Shown: positions 1 to 5,603 of the stretch, piece by piece
Numbering within the stretch: the first letter of the stretch is position 1
How the letters are laid out: the number at the start of each line of letters is the position of its first letter
Assembly: GCA_026394025.1 (NCBI GenBank)
Contig: JAPKZC010000106.1
Location: 1-11,804 of the forward strand
DNA: 11,804 nt
Reading direction: 5' to 3'
DNA from: Candidatus Solibacter sp.
GTDB lineage: Bacteria > Acidobacteriota > Terriglobia > Bryobacterales > Bryobacteraceae
The notes under the pieces: model-generated
The model's database searches: none
Told to the model about the DNA's origin: nothing
What the model saw: the letters and a program-made list of their open reading frames with translations, nothing else
Made by a program: the position numbers and the translations under genes

Positions 1-23
1 CTATCCGCTATCATTCTAGAGCA

Positions 24-1601
24 ATGCGCGCGCCCCGCTGGCTCTTCGCCATTTGGCTCTGTTTCCTCGCCCGCGCATTCTTCTATTGCGCCGCGCTCCC
101 TCTCTGGGAAGGCTACGACGAGTGGTCCCACTTCGCAGTTGTCCAGCGCATGGCCTTTCGCGGCGAACCCCTCGTCTCCCGCGACAGCCCCATTCCACGC
201 GACGTCGCCGCCTCCCTCCAACTCGCCCCCGTCGCCTGGGAGTGCCGCTATCTCCCGCCGCCCTCCGCTACCTACGACGAGTTCTGGCGCCTCCCACCAG
301 CCGAACGCGCCCGCCGCGAATCGGAGTTCCGCGCCATTCCCTCCGTCTGGGCGCGCCAGGATTCCACCGGCGCCCTCAAGGCCTACGAAGGTCTCCAAGC
401 CCCACTCGCCGCCTGGATCATGACCCCCGTCCTGCTCGCCGCTCGCCACGCACACCTTTCCACCCAGGTCCTGCTGCTCCGCTGGTTCAACATGGCGATC
501 CTGTCCCTCGTCATCCCGCTCACCTTCCTTACCGCCCGCTCCGTGTTCCGCCACGACGCGCCCGCCGGCGCTTGCGCCGCCATCGTCGCCGCCATGCCGG
601 GCCTCCTGATCGGCATCGCGCGCGTCTCTAACGAGTCCCTCGCCGTGGTGCTCTTCACCCTCCTCCTCTGGCTTGCCGTGCAGGAAATCAACCGGCCCCG
701 CGCCCTCGCGCTCGGCGTTGTCCTCGGCCTCGGACTCCTCGCCAAAGCCTACTTCCTCACCGCCGTCCCGCCGGTCGCCCTGCTGCTTCTCTGGAAATGC
801 CGCCGCCCGCGTGCCCTCCTCGTGCCCCTCGTCACGCTCGCCATCGCGGCGTGGTGGTACGTGCACAATCTCCTCACCACCGGCACGCTCTCGGGCATGT
901 GGGAATCCGCCGTCCAGCCCACCGCCACGCTCGGCGGCCAACTCCACCACGCCACCCGTGTCCCCTGGCTCGCCACCGTGGATTCCATTCTGTTCTCCCA
1001 CCTCTGGCTCGGCGCCTGGAGTACGCTCACGGTGCGCAGTTGGATGTACCACCTCTTCTACCTGCTGATCGCCATGGCCCTACTCGGCCTGGCGTTGCGC
1101 CCCTCCGCTAATCCAAACAAGATCCCGATTCGCATCCTCGCCGCCTTCTACCTCACCTTCTGGTTGGGCCAGCTCTATCACGCCGCCCTGCTCTTTATGG
1201 TCTGGGGAATCGCGACATCCCTGGGGTGCTATCTCTACGCCGTCGGCGCCGCCGAAGTCACCCTCTGTGTGGCCGGCCTGCGCGCCCTCTTGCCTCGCCC
1301 CGCCCGGCGCTTCGTCGCCCCTGCCGGCGTGGCTCTCTTCGCCCTGTTCGATTTCTACACCCTCCACATGGTCGCCCTGCCTTACTACACCGGCTTCGTC
1401 GCCCACCGCCCCGGTGGCCCCGTAGCCGCCTTCTACCCCGCCACCGCGAGCTTCGCCGAATTCCTGGCCCGCCTCGCCGCCTTCAAGTCGCCCCTGCTCA
1501 CCCAGCCGGTACTCGCCGCCCTTTGGGTCTTCTACGCCGCCGCCACCCTCGGCCTGGTCGCGATCGCCTTCGCCGCCGCCCGCCGCGAATCTTCCCGCTG
1601 A
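24..1601 (+). CDS. Polytopic membrane protein, GT-C glycosyltransferase-like (GT39/DUF2142-like)
   Basis: The 525-residue protein has an N-terminal hydrophobic segment followed by roughly ten further membrane-spanning stretches separated by short basic or acidic loops. After the first segment comes an acidic loop GYDEWSHF (residues about 30-37). It resembles the Asp/Glu loop that GT-C enzymes and DUF2142 proteins carry in their first periplasmic loop. A second motif-like stretch, YEGLQAPLAAW (about 121-131), recalls the 'HPPLYY' region of that group, and SNESLAVVLFTLLLW resembles their 'NDALA' helix. By family analogy it would move a sugar from a lipid carrier onto an acceptor at the outer face of the inner membrane; the substrate is unknown. 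The ATG at 24 is the first available start, but only 23 bases of upstream sequence are visible. Third-codon positions are very C-rich, typical of a native gene. The fold class is fairly clear; the exact family is not. Confidence 0.7.
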   Translation: MRAPRWLFAIWLCFLARAFFYCAALPLWEGYDEWSHFAVVQRMAFRGEPLVSRDSPIPRDVAASLQLAPVAWECRYLPPPSATYDEFWRLPPAERARRESEFRAIPSVWARQDSTGALKAYEGLQAPLAAWIMTPVLLAARHAHLSTQVLLLRWFNMAILSLVIPLTFLTARSVFRHDAPAGACAAIVAAMPGLLIGIARVSNESLAVVLFTLLLWLAVQEINRPRALALGVVLGLGLLAKAYFLTAVPPVALLLLWKCRRPRALLVPLVTLAIAAWWYVHNLLTTGTLSGMWESAVQPTATLGGQLHHATRVPWLATVDSILFSHLWLGAWSTLTVRSWMYHLFYLLIAMALLGLALRPSANPNKIPIRILAAFYLTFWLGQLYHAALLFMVWGIATSLGCYLYAVGAAEVTLCVAGLRALLPRPARRFVAPAGVALFALFDFYTLHMVALPYYTGFVAHRPGGPVAAFYPATASFAEFLARLAAFKSPLLTQPVLAALWVFYAAATLGLVAIAFAAARRESSR

Positions 1602-1737
1602 CATCTCATTTCCGGCGCAGGACTGAAATCAAGCCGCCACGAATCCGCTTTGGCAAGAGAGGTATTCCTTCCGATCTTGAAGCTCAATTCAATCCAGTTT
1701 CCGGCAACGCCGCACGACCTCTTACATACACGTTGTC
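1602..1737. other. Short intergenic spacer, nothing recognised
   Basis: This spacer between the membrane protein stop and the toxin remnant is less GC-rich than its surroundings. I see no clear terminator, repeat or RNA gene in it. Confidence 0.5.
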
Positions 1738-1985
1738 ATGCTTTGCATATACAATAGAGATGCGGTGTTCGACTGGGACGACAACAATCTTCGGAAGATC
1801 CGTGCTCATCGGATCAAGCGCGGCGACGTGGAAGAAGCACTGTCAAACGACCCCATCCTGATTTACGAGCCTGCTTGCGGTCGTCTTGACTGAGCGCGAC
1901 GACCGAATCCGCGTCGTGACCGCCTACAAATTTGGATGCCGGGCAGAAAAGGGACTACTTTGTGCGGCGTCTTCGAGGGGAGTGA
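1738..1985 (+). pseudogene. Degraded BrnT-family (DUF497) toxin gene
   Basis: The BrnT signature is recognisable but spread over three frames. From ATG 1738, or GTG 1765, one frame gives VFDWDDNNLRKIRAHRI...VEEALSNDPILIYE, the typical BrnT N-terminal half, and stops at 1891. A second frame carries VVLTERDDRIRVVTAY (about 1880-1930), the family's central strand pair. A third frame gives LDAGQKRDYFVRRLRGE and a stop at 1983-1985, four bases before the antitoxin ATG. About 20 residues between the 'IYE' and 'VVLTERD' parts, normally including the 'GRLL' strand, are missing. BrnT is a ribonuclease toxin neutralised by BrnA in a type II toxin-antitoxin pair. With a deletion and at least one more frame change, this copy should be inactive unless the sequence has errors. 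The order toxin-antitoxin is the usual one. Confidence 0.75.
1743..1754. promoter_or_regulatory. Imperfect palindrome / AT-rich -10-like box at the toxin start
   Basis: TTGCATATACAA is symmetric at 10 of 12 positions and overlaps the -10-like hexamer TACAAT (1750-1755). BrnA-type antitoxins are known to repress their own promoters, so an operator here is plausible. I found no matching -35 at correct spacing, so both promoter and operator remain tentative. If transcription starts here, the GTG at 1765 rather than the ATG at 1738 would be the toxin start. Confidence 0.3.
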
Positions 1986-1988
1986 ACT

Positions 1989-2291
1989 ATGAAGAAGACA
2001 ATCCAACCACCTGCATTTTCAAACGAGGACGAAGAGGCCAACTGGTGGGCCAGTCGGCAGGGACGCGAGTTCTTGAAGCAGAAATCGGCGGAGCCTCAAA
2101 AGAAAGTGGCGAAGGGATCGCGGCTGGTCGGGCAATTGAACCGGGTTGCAAGCGTTCAGATCGCATTGCGATTGCCCGGCCCTGACGTGGAGAAGGCTCG
2201 AGAACTCGCGACGCGCAAGGGCATCGGCTACCAGACCCTCCTCAAGATGCTCGTCCACGAGGGTCTGCAACGTGAGGCGAGGCGGGCCTGA
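1989..2291 (+). CDS. CopG/BrnA-type antitoxin
   Basis: This intact 100-residue protein looks like the antitoxin partner of BrnT. The N-terminal part PAFSNEDEEANWWAS (residues about 8-22) matches the acidic 'F.SE.EEA.FW' segment of CopG-type antitoxins. The C-terminal half, VASVQIALRLPGPDVEKARELATRK and following, ends in the 'GIGYQTLLKMLVHEGL' helix. It forms the ribbon-helix-helix DNA-binding domain of these proteins. A strong ribosome binding site, GGGGAG (1977-1982), lies six bases before the ATG and inside the last codons of the former toxin, so translation was presumably coupled to it. The family binds and blocks the toxin and represses the shared promoter. Here the toxin is broken, so the antitoxin may survive as an orphan regulator, perhaps protecting against related toxins elsewhere. 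Confidence 0.8.
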   Translation: MKKTIQPPAFSNEDEEANWWASRQGREFLKQKSAEPQKKVAKGSRLVGQLNRVASVQIALRLPGPDVEKARELATRKGIGYQTLLKMLVHEGLQREARRA

Positions 2292-2420
2292 ACTGTTACG
2301 CACGTTGGCCTGACGCCCGGCCTTCTGCATCGGTCAAGGTCAGCTGACAACGTCTTTTTGTGCTCCACCGGGGCGATCTGGCGATCTACCACGACGAGAA
2401 CTCGTCGCACCATCAGCTGG
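2292..2420. other. Intergenic region with a 10-bp palindrome
   Basis: I recognise no gene between the antitoxin stop and the repeat array. It contains a perfect 10-base palindrome, GTCAGCTGAC (2339-2348), which could be a protein-binding site. I see no clear transcription terminator. Confidence 0.35.
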
Positions 2421-2464
2421 ACACGGATTTCGACACACGGATTTCGATGGCGGATTTCGATGGC
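2421..2464 (+). repeat. Short tandem direct repeats upstream of a promoter
   Basis: CGGATTTCGA occurs three times, at 2424-2433, 2438-2447 and 2451-2460. The first two copies share the longer unit ACACGGATTTCGA at a 14-base period. The last two form a perfect 13-base tandem, GGATTTCGATGGC (2439-2464). The array ends one base before the -35 box of the next promoter, a position typical of activator-binding sites. It could equally be simple replication slippage. Confidence 0.75.
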
Positions 2465-2465
2465 G

Positions 2466-2495
2466 TTGCGCAGGCCCCGACTTCTCCTGTATAAT
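2466..2495 (+). promoter_or_regulatory. Sigma70-type promoter for the secreted protein gene
   Basis: A consensus -10 TATAAT (2490-2495) lies 18 bases downstream of TTGCGC (2466-2471), a fair -35. Transcription would start near 2502, giving an approximately 50-base leader before the ATG at 2552. Confidence 0.7.
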
Positions 2496-2551
2496 CCTTG
2501 CACCTCGGACGGGGCCGGGAGTTTTCCCGGGAATTCACTTGGAGGATGTGT

Positions 2552-3046
2552 ATGACTATCAACCTATCGATCACTCGCAAGCATTTGGTTTACAGTGTGC
2601 TTGCCGTTTGCCTGTTTGCCCTCGCGGCTGGCAGCCAGAGGAAGGCTGCCGCGCAGGTCGCCGACAATTTGACGCCCGGCATGCTTTTTGGGCCGCTGTA
2701 TGTTGCCGAAGGCCAGCACATCGAACTGTGCGCGTCTTATCTCAGCGAGGGGACCATCAAGGCTACAGTCCACTTTCGCAATTTCACCACCGGCGAAGTG
2801 ACCAGCGGTCAGGTCGTTACCTTGCCGTCGGGCGGCGGCGCCTGCGTGACCTATCAGGGCAGGGGAAATGTGGTCGGCATGGCACGGGGCGATGGCGCGG
2901 CTTCGGATTGGGTGAGCCCATCCAATGCGCTGATCTCATCGATGTCGGTGTTGGACGATCTTCTCCTGCCTTCCGTTGGCGGGTTCAAATCGACTGTCCG
3001 AGCCACCGTGCTCGGTGTGCCGAAGATCTGGGTCAAGGGGCTCTAA
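2552..3046 (+). CDS. Small secreted protein of unknown function
   Basis: The 164-residue product begins with a clear Sec-type signal peptide: a charged MTINLSITRKHL, a hydrophobic core VYSVLAVCLFALAAG, and a likely cleavage near the AAAQVA stretch (residues about 33-38). The mature part is about 125 residues, with two cysteines (in ELCASY and GACVTY) that could form a disulfide, and an alternating polar/hydrophobic pattern suggesting a beta-rich fold. I do not recognise a family. The start at 2552 is chosen because GGAGG (2541-2545) lies six bases upstream; an in-frame extension to 2498 would begin right at the promoter and break the signal peptide. It is monocistronic, with a promoter at 2466-2495, and its stop overlaps the stop of the convergent gene. 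Confidence 0.75.
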   Translation: MTINLSITRKHLVYSVLAVCLFALAAGSQRKAAAQVADNLTPGMLFGPLYVAEGQHIELCASYLSEGTIKATVHFRNFTTGEVTSGQVVTLPSGGGACVTYQGRGNVVGMARGDGAASDWVSPSNALISSMSVLDDLLLPSVGGFKSTVRATVLGVPKIWVKGL

Positions 3047-4797
3047 CGTTTTTCGCCCTCGCCCTCGGTTAGCGTGACGTACCGGTCCACCGCGAATCCG
3101 GCGAAGCGCTCCCTGCGGTTGGCGGGCTGGGGCCACTGGACGTCGATCCACTCCAACTTCTCGGCCGGACCCAGGCCGAGAACCTCGCGGGGGTCGTGTG
3201 CCGAGAGGTAGCTGCCCCCGGCGGTCTTGAGGCGGGAGCGCGTCACGCCTCCCGCGCTCCAGGTGATTTTCGCGCCGACGCCGTCGCGGTTCGCTTTCAC
3301 TCCCCGCAACTTAACTCCGATCCAGTGATTGCCCATGCCCGCATTGTTCTTCAACAGGAGTGGCGCGCCGCCATTGATGCCCACCAGGGCATCGACGCGC
3401 CCGTCATTGTTGTAATCGCCGGCCGCCAGCCCGCGAGCGGCGAAGGCGCTCTGGAAAACCGGACCGGCCCGCGCGCTGATGTTCCGAAACTGGCCGCTCT
3501 GTTGCTGGAACAGCAGTAACGGTTCCTCATACTTCACCCGCGGCGAATACTCCGAAACCATGTCGTCCGGATGGCCGTGGGAGAGCAGAAGATCGATGGC
3601 GCCGTCGTTATCGAAGTCGAAGAACTTGAGCCCCCAACCGCTCAGGTAGTAGGTAGCGAGGCCGAGTTCGGAACTGAAAGAGAGGTCGTCAAAAACACCG
3701 AAGCCGGTGTTTCGGTAAAGCGCGCCCATTTCGCGGTCCAGATTGGCCACGAAGAGATCCTGGCGGCCATCTCCATTGATATCGGCCGCGTCCACACCCA
3801 TGCCGCTCCTGGCCGTGCCATCGCGATTGAAAGCCACCATCGCTTCGAAAGCGATGTCGTCGAATCGTTTGCCCACCCGATTCACGAACAGGAAATTCTC
3901 CACGGTGTCGTTGGCCACGAACAGATCGAGCAGTCCGTCGTCATTGACGTCCGTGGCGACCACGCCCAGAGCCTTCCCCAGGCGTCGCGTGATGCCGGTT
4001 TCGGCGCTGACATTGCGGAAAGTGCCGTCGCCATTGTTCCGGTAGAGGAAACTGGCCGTGGCACGAAACATGCGCGGAATGCAATATCCGGGTTTGCCGC
4101 CCCGCGCCGAGATGCAGCCGGATTGAGAGTCCTCGTTGTACTCCACGAAACTGCAAACAAACAGATCCAGCAGGCCGTCTCCATCATAGTCAAACCACAG
4201 AGCGCTGGTGGTCCACCCCGGCGTCGCGATACCCGACTTCTGCGTCACGTCCGTAAAGGTCCCGTCGCCATTGTTGCGATAGAGAGTGCTCGCCCCATAG
4301 GCGGTAATAAACAGGTCAGGGAACCCGTCGTTGTTGTAGTCCCCAGCCGCAACCCCCATGCCGAAGGACTTGGGCGGAGCGATGCCGGCGTTGCCCTTCA
4401 CCTCAATGAAGCCGCCCTTGCGATCGTTACGGTACAGGGCATGTTTAGGCGCCTGCGCCGGCTGGAAGAAATCGCACGGGCCGCTGTTGACCAGGAAGAT
4501 GTCCATCCAGCCGTCGTTGTCGAAATCGAGGAATGCGACACCGGGGCCCATGCTCTCGGGCAGGTATCGCCGCAGCAACGTTCGGCGGCTCAGCTTCGAT
4601 GGCATACGGATGGCGGCGCCGCCCCAACCTGCACTGTCTTCGGCGGTACTGCTCGCCGTGCGGCGCCAATCGCCGGCACCAGTTCTCCATACCCGCAGCA
4701 GCCCGCGGCGCGGATGAAGGCCGCCGGAACGATGGATCGCGGAACTGCGGGAGTTCGCATCGAAGGATTGTACCAAGAGCGGGTGCGGTGCAATCAA
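3043..4797 (-). CDS. CRTAC1-like FG-GAP/ASPIC-UnbV repeat protein (start uncertain)
   Basis: The frame encodes up to 584 residues. Seven FG-GAP/VCBS repeats with calcium-binding D-x-D/N-x-D-G-x-x-D loops are visible: DFDNDGWMD (91-99), DYNNDGFPD (153-161), DYDGDGLLD (203-211), DVNDDGLLD (283-291), DINGDGRQD (339-347), DFDNDGAID (394-402) and DYNNDGRVD (461-469). Several are followed by 'LYRNNGDGTF'. The C-terminus (about 490-560: WIGVKLRG, NRDGVGA, GGSYLS, GLGPAEKLEWIDVQWP) is an ASPIC/UnbV domain. Such proteins form a beta-propeller, are usually exported, and are abundant in Acidobacteria; their function is largely unknown. No convincing signal peptide precedes the propeller in this frame, and the first 60 residues look unlike the family. 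The TTG at 4797 lies upstream of a probable promoter (4767-4775), so the true start is either further downstream (for example ATG at 4605) or in another frame followed by a frameshift. Confidence 0.85.
   Translation of the reverse strand: MIAPHPLLVQSFDANSRSSAIHRSGGLHPRRGLLRVWRTGAGDWRRTASSTAEDSAGWGGAAIRMPSKLSRRTLLRRYLPESMGPGVAFLDFDNDGWMDIFLVNSGPCDFFQPAQAPKHALYRNDRKGGFIEVKGNAGIAPPKSFGMGVAAGDYNNDGFPDLFITAYGASTLYRNNGDGTFTDVTQKSGIATPGWTTSALWFDYDGDGLLDLFVCSFVEYNEDSQSGCISARGGKPGYCIPRMFRATASFLYRNNGDGTFRNVSAETGITRRLGKALGVVATDVNDDGLLDLFVANDTVENFLFVNRVGKRFDDIAFEAMVAFNRDGTARSGMGVDAADINGDGRQDLFVANLDREMGALYRNTGFGVFDDLSFSSELGLATYYLSGWGLKFFDFDNDGAIDLLLSHGHPDDMVSEYSPRVKYEEPLLLFQQQSGQFRNISARAGPVFQSAFAARGLAAGDYNNDGRVDALVGINGGAPLLLKNNAGMGNHWIGVKLRGVKANRDGVGAKITWSAGGVTRSRLKTAGGSYLSAHDPREVLGLGPAEKLEWIDVQWPQPANRRERFAGFAVDRYVTLTEGEGEKR
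4767..4775 (-). promoter_or_regulatory. Extended -10 promoter candidate for the FG-GAP gene
   Basis: On the minus strand TGGTACAAT fits the extended -10 pattern TGnTAnnnT. TTGATT, a weak -35, lies 19 bases upstream of the hexamer. An ATG (4760-4758) follows six bases after the hexamer, which would make a leaderless start, but that ATG is not in the frame of the FG-GAP domain. Confidence 0.4.
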
Positions 4798-5059
4798 CTC
4801 CGATTTCCAGTGCCATGTATTCCGCGGCCACCCCGAGTGACACCGACCCTAAAAATCTTCGCCCCATGATTTCCAACACTTACAGACATTGACCTCCGAA
4901 TTCCCGAAATCGCCCCGCTATCCTCAAAGTAGGACAGGTCTCCGGCCTGTCCACCCTGGAGCGGCCCTCCCCAACCCCCACCCCAGCTTGCCAGAGCCCG
5001 CCGGTACAGCGGGTGCTCCGACAGCCCCGACACCCGGCGCCGCCCGGCCAACCCGACTC
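4798..5059. other. Spacer between the FG-GAP gene and the his operon
   Basis: No gene is recognised in this divergent spacer. It carries a perfect hairpin at 4932-4952 (listed separately) and a weaker one, GAGC-CCGC (4994-5001) with GCGG (5009-5012) and GCTC (5015-5018). Open frames across it have no family resemblance or ribosome binding site. Confidence 0.5.
4932..4952. repeat. Hairpin repeat, 7-bp perfect stem
   Basis: GGACAGG (4932-4938) and CCTGTCC (4946-4952) form a perfect stem around a 7-base loop. There is no T-run after it on either strand, so it is unlikely to be an intrinsic terminator. It looks like a dispersed intergenic palindrome of the REP type, but only one copy is in the window. 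Confidence 0.5.
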
Positions 5060-5068
5060 TGCTATACT
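5060..5068 (+). promoter_or_regulatory. Extended -10 promoter of the his operon
   Basis: TGCTATACT combines the TGn extension (5060-5062) with the hexamer TATACT (5063-5068). The region 17 bases upstream has no good -35, which extended -10 promoters can tolerate. Transcription would start around 5074-5077, at or within a few bases of the leader peptide ATG. Confidence 0.6.
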
Positions 5069-5076
5069 TACGATTT

Positions 5077-5145
5077 ATGACACTGGTCAGCGTCGCGCGG
5101 CATCATCATCATATCCATGCCATCCTGCGACGGGCCCTGTCCTAA
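5077..5145 (+). CDS. hisL: his operon leader peptide (HisL), 22 codons
   Basis: ATG 5077 to TAA 5143-5145 encodes a 22-residue peptide with the core ARHHHHIHAI: five His codons (all CAT) in six consecutive positions, codons 9-12 and 14. A run like this directly ahead of hisI has one well-known explanation, the control peptide of a histidine attenuator, as in enterobacterial hisL. The sequence itself is not similar to the enterobacterial peptide beyond the His run. No Shine-Dalgarno precedes the ATG, which lies only 8 bases after the -10 hexamer; initiation is probably leaderless. Scarcity of charged tRNA-His would stall the ribosome at 5101-5118. Normal translation would bring it to the stop codon, where it would cover 5131-5142 and allow the terminator to form. 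Confidence 0.85.
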   Translation: MTLVSVARHHHHIHAILRRALS

Positions 5146-5173
5146 CTTTCACTTCATCCGAATCGGAAAGGAC

Positions 5174-5201
5174 GCCCGCCGCGAAAACGGCGGGCTTTTT
5201 T
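5174..5201 (+). terminator. Intrinsic terminator (attenuator) ahead of hisI
   Basis: GCCCGCCG (5174-5181) and CGGCGGGC (5188-5195) form a perfect 8-bp, all-GC stem with a CGAAAA loop, followed directly by six T (5196-5201). It lies 29 bases after the leader peptide stop and ends 9 bases before the hisI ATG, so it must be read through for operon expression. Confidence 0.9.
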
Positions 5202-5210
5202 ATTGCTGCA

Positions 5211-5603
5211 ATGAGTAGCGTCAAAATGAATCTCGATTTCGAAAAGTCCGGCGGCATCATCACCGCCGTCATCCAGGATCATGCCAGCGGCCGCGTCCTC
5301 ATGGTCGGCTTCATGAATGAAGAGGCCTTCCGCAAGACCGTCGAAACCGGCTTTGCCACCTTCTGGAGCCGCTCCCGCCGCAAACTGTGGCTGAAGGGCG
5401 AAAGTTCCGGCCACCGCCTCGCGGTCAAGGAGATCTCCACCGATTGCGACCGCGATGCCCTGCTCGTCAAGGTGGAGCCGTTGGGCCCCGGCGCCTGCCA
5501 TAAGGGCTACCAAAGCTGCTTCTTCCGCCGCCTCGAAGCAGGCCAGTGGAAGGTTAGCGAGCCACAGACTTACGATCCCAAAGCCGTCTACGGAACCAAA
5601 TAA
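5211..5603 (+). CDS. hisI: Phosphoribosyl-AMP cyclohydrolase
   Basis: The 130-residue enzyme opens the adenine ring of phosphoribosyl-AMP, the third step of histidine synthesis, in the cytoplasm. Visible family motifs are MVGFMNEEA (31-39), FWSRSRRKLWLKGESSGH (51-68), the metal-binding DCDRD (78-82), and the cysteines at 79, 96 and 103 that in this family coordinate zinc. It is the single-domain form without a fused HisE; no hisE is seen in the window. Two in-frame ATGs are possible, 5211 and 5226, neither with a good Shine-Dalgarno. 5211 is kept as the longer, but 5226 (MNLDFEKSGG) is equally plausible. An in-frame extension upstream would cross the terminator and leader and is rejected. It is the first structural gene after the attenuator; its TAA overlaps the hisG ATG by one base. 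Confidence 0.93.
   Translation: MSSVKMNLDFEKSGGIITAVIQDHASGRVLMVGFMNEEAFRKTVETGFATFWSRSRRKLWLKGESSGHRLAVKEISTDCDRDALLVKVEPLGPGACHKGYQSCFFRRLEAGQWKVSEPQTYDPKAVYGTK

Larger units (their letters stand above)
5075..5205 (+). ncRNA. Histidine operon attenuator leader RNA
   Basis: Three mutually exclusive pairings can be drawn by eye. Protector (1:2): CGUCGC (5091-5096) with GCGACG (5127-5132) and GGCAU (5099-5103) with AUGCC (5117-5121), enclosing the His codons. Antiterminator (2:3): CGGGC (5131-5135) with GCCCG (5174-5178), continued by GUCC (5139-5142) with GGAC (5170-5173) and UUUC (5147-5150) with GAAA (5166-5169). Terminator (3:4): 5174-5181 with 5188-5195. A ribosome stalled on the His codons breaks 1:2 but leaves 5131 onwards free, favouring the antiterminator. 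A ribosome at the stop codon (5143) covers segment 2, favouring the terminator. Energies were not computed. Confidence 0.8.

Noticed and set aside
1886..2185. A 99-codon frame overlapping the antitoxin as a separate gene
   Set aside because: Only its first 15 or so residues have meaning, as the central piece of the broken BrnT; the rest is out of frame with the antitoxin.
2421..2464. Direct repeats as a CRISPR array
   Set aside because: The units are about 10 bases at 13-14 base periods with no real spacers and no cas genes nearby.
3571..4869. Long plus-strand open frame (432 codons) opposite the FG-GAP gene
   Set aside because: It is the antisense shadow of a gene with seven clear calcium-binding repeats; its own product is low-complexity and matches no family I know.
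5101..5118. CAT triplet run as a simple microsatellite
   Set aside because: Its place in a short ORF with a stop, ahead of a terminator and hisI, is explained far better by attenuation.
5013..5210. In-frame upstream extension of hisI, giving a 196-residue protein
   Set aside because: The extension runs through the leader peptide region and the terminator hairpin and has no family similarity; HisI homology starts only after 5226.
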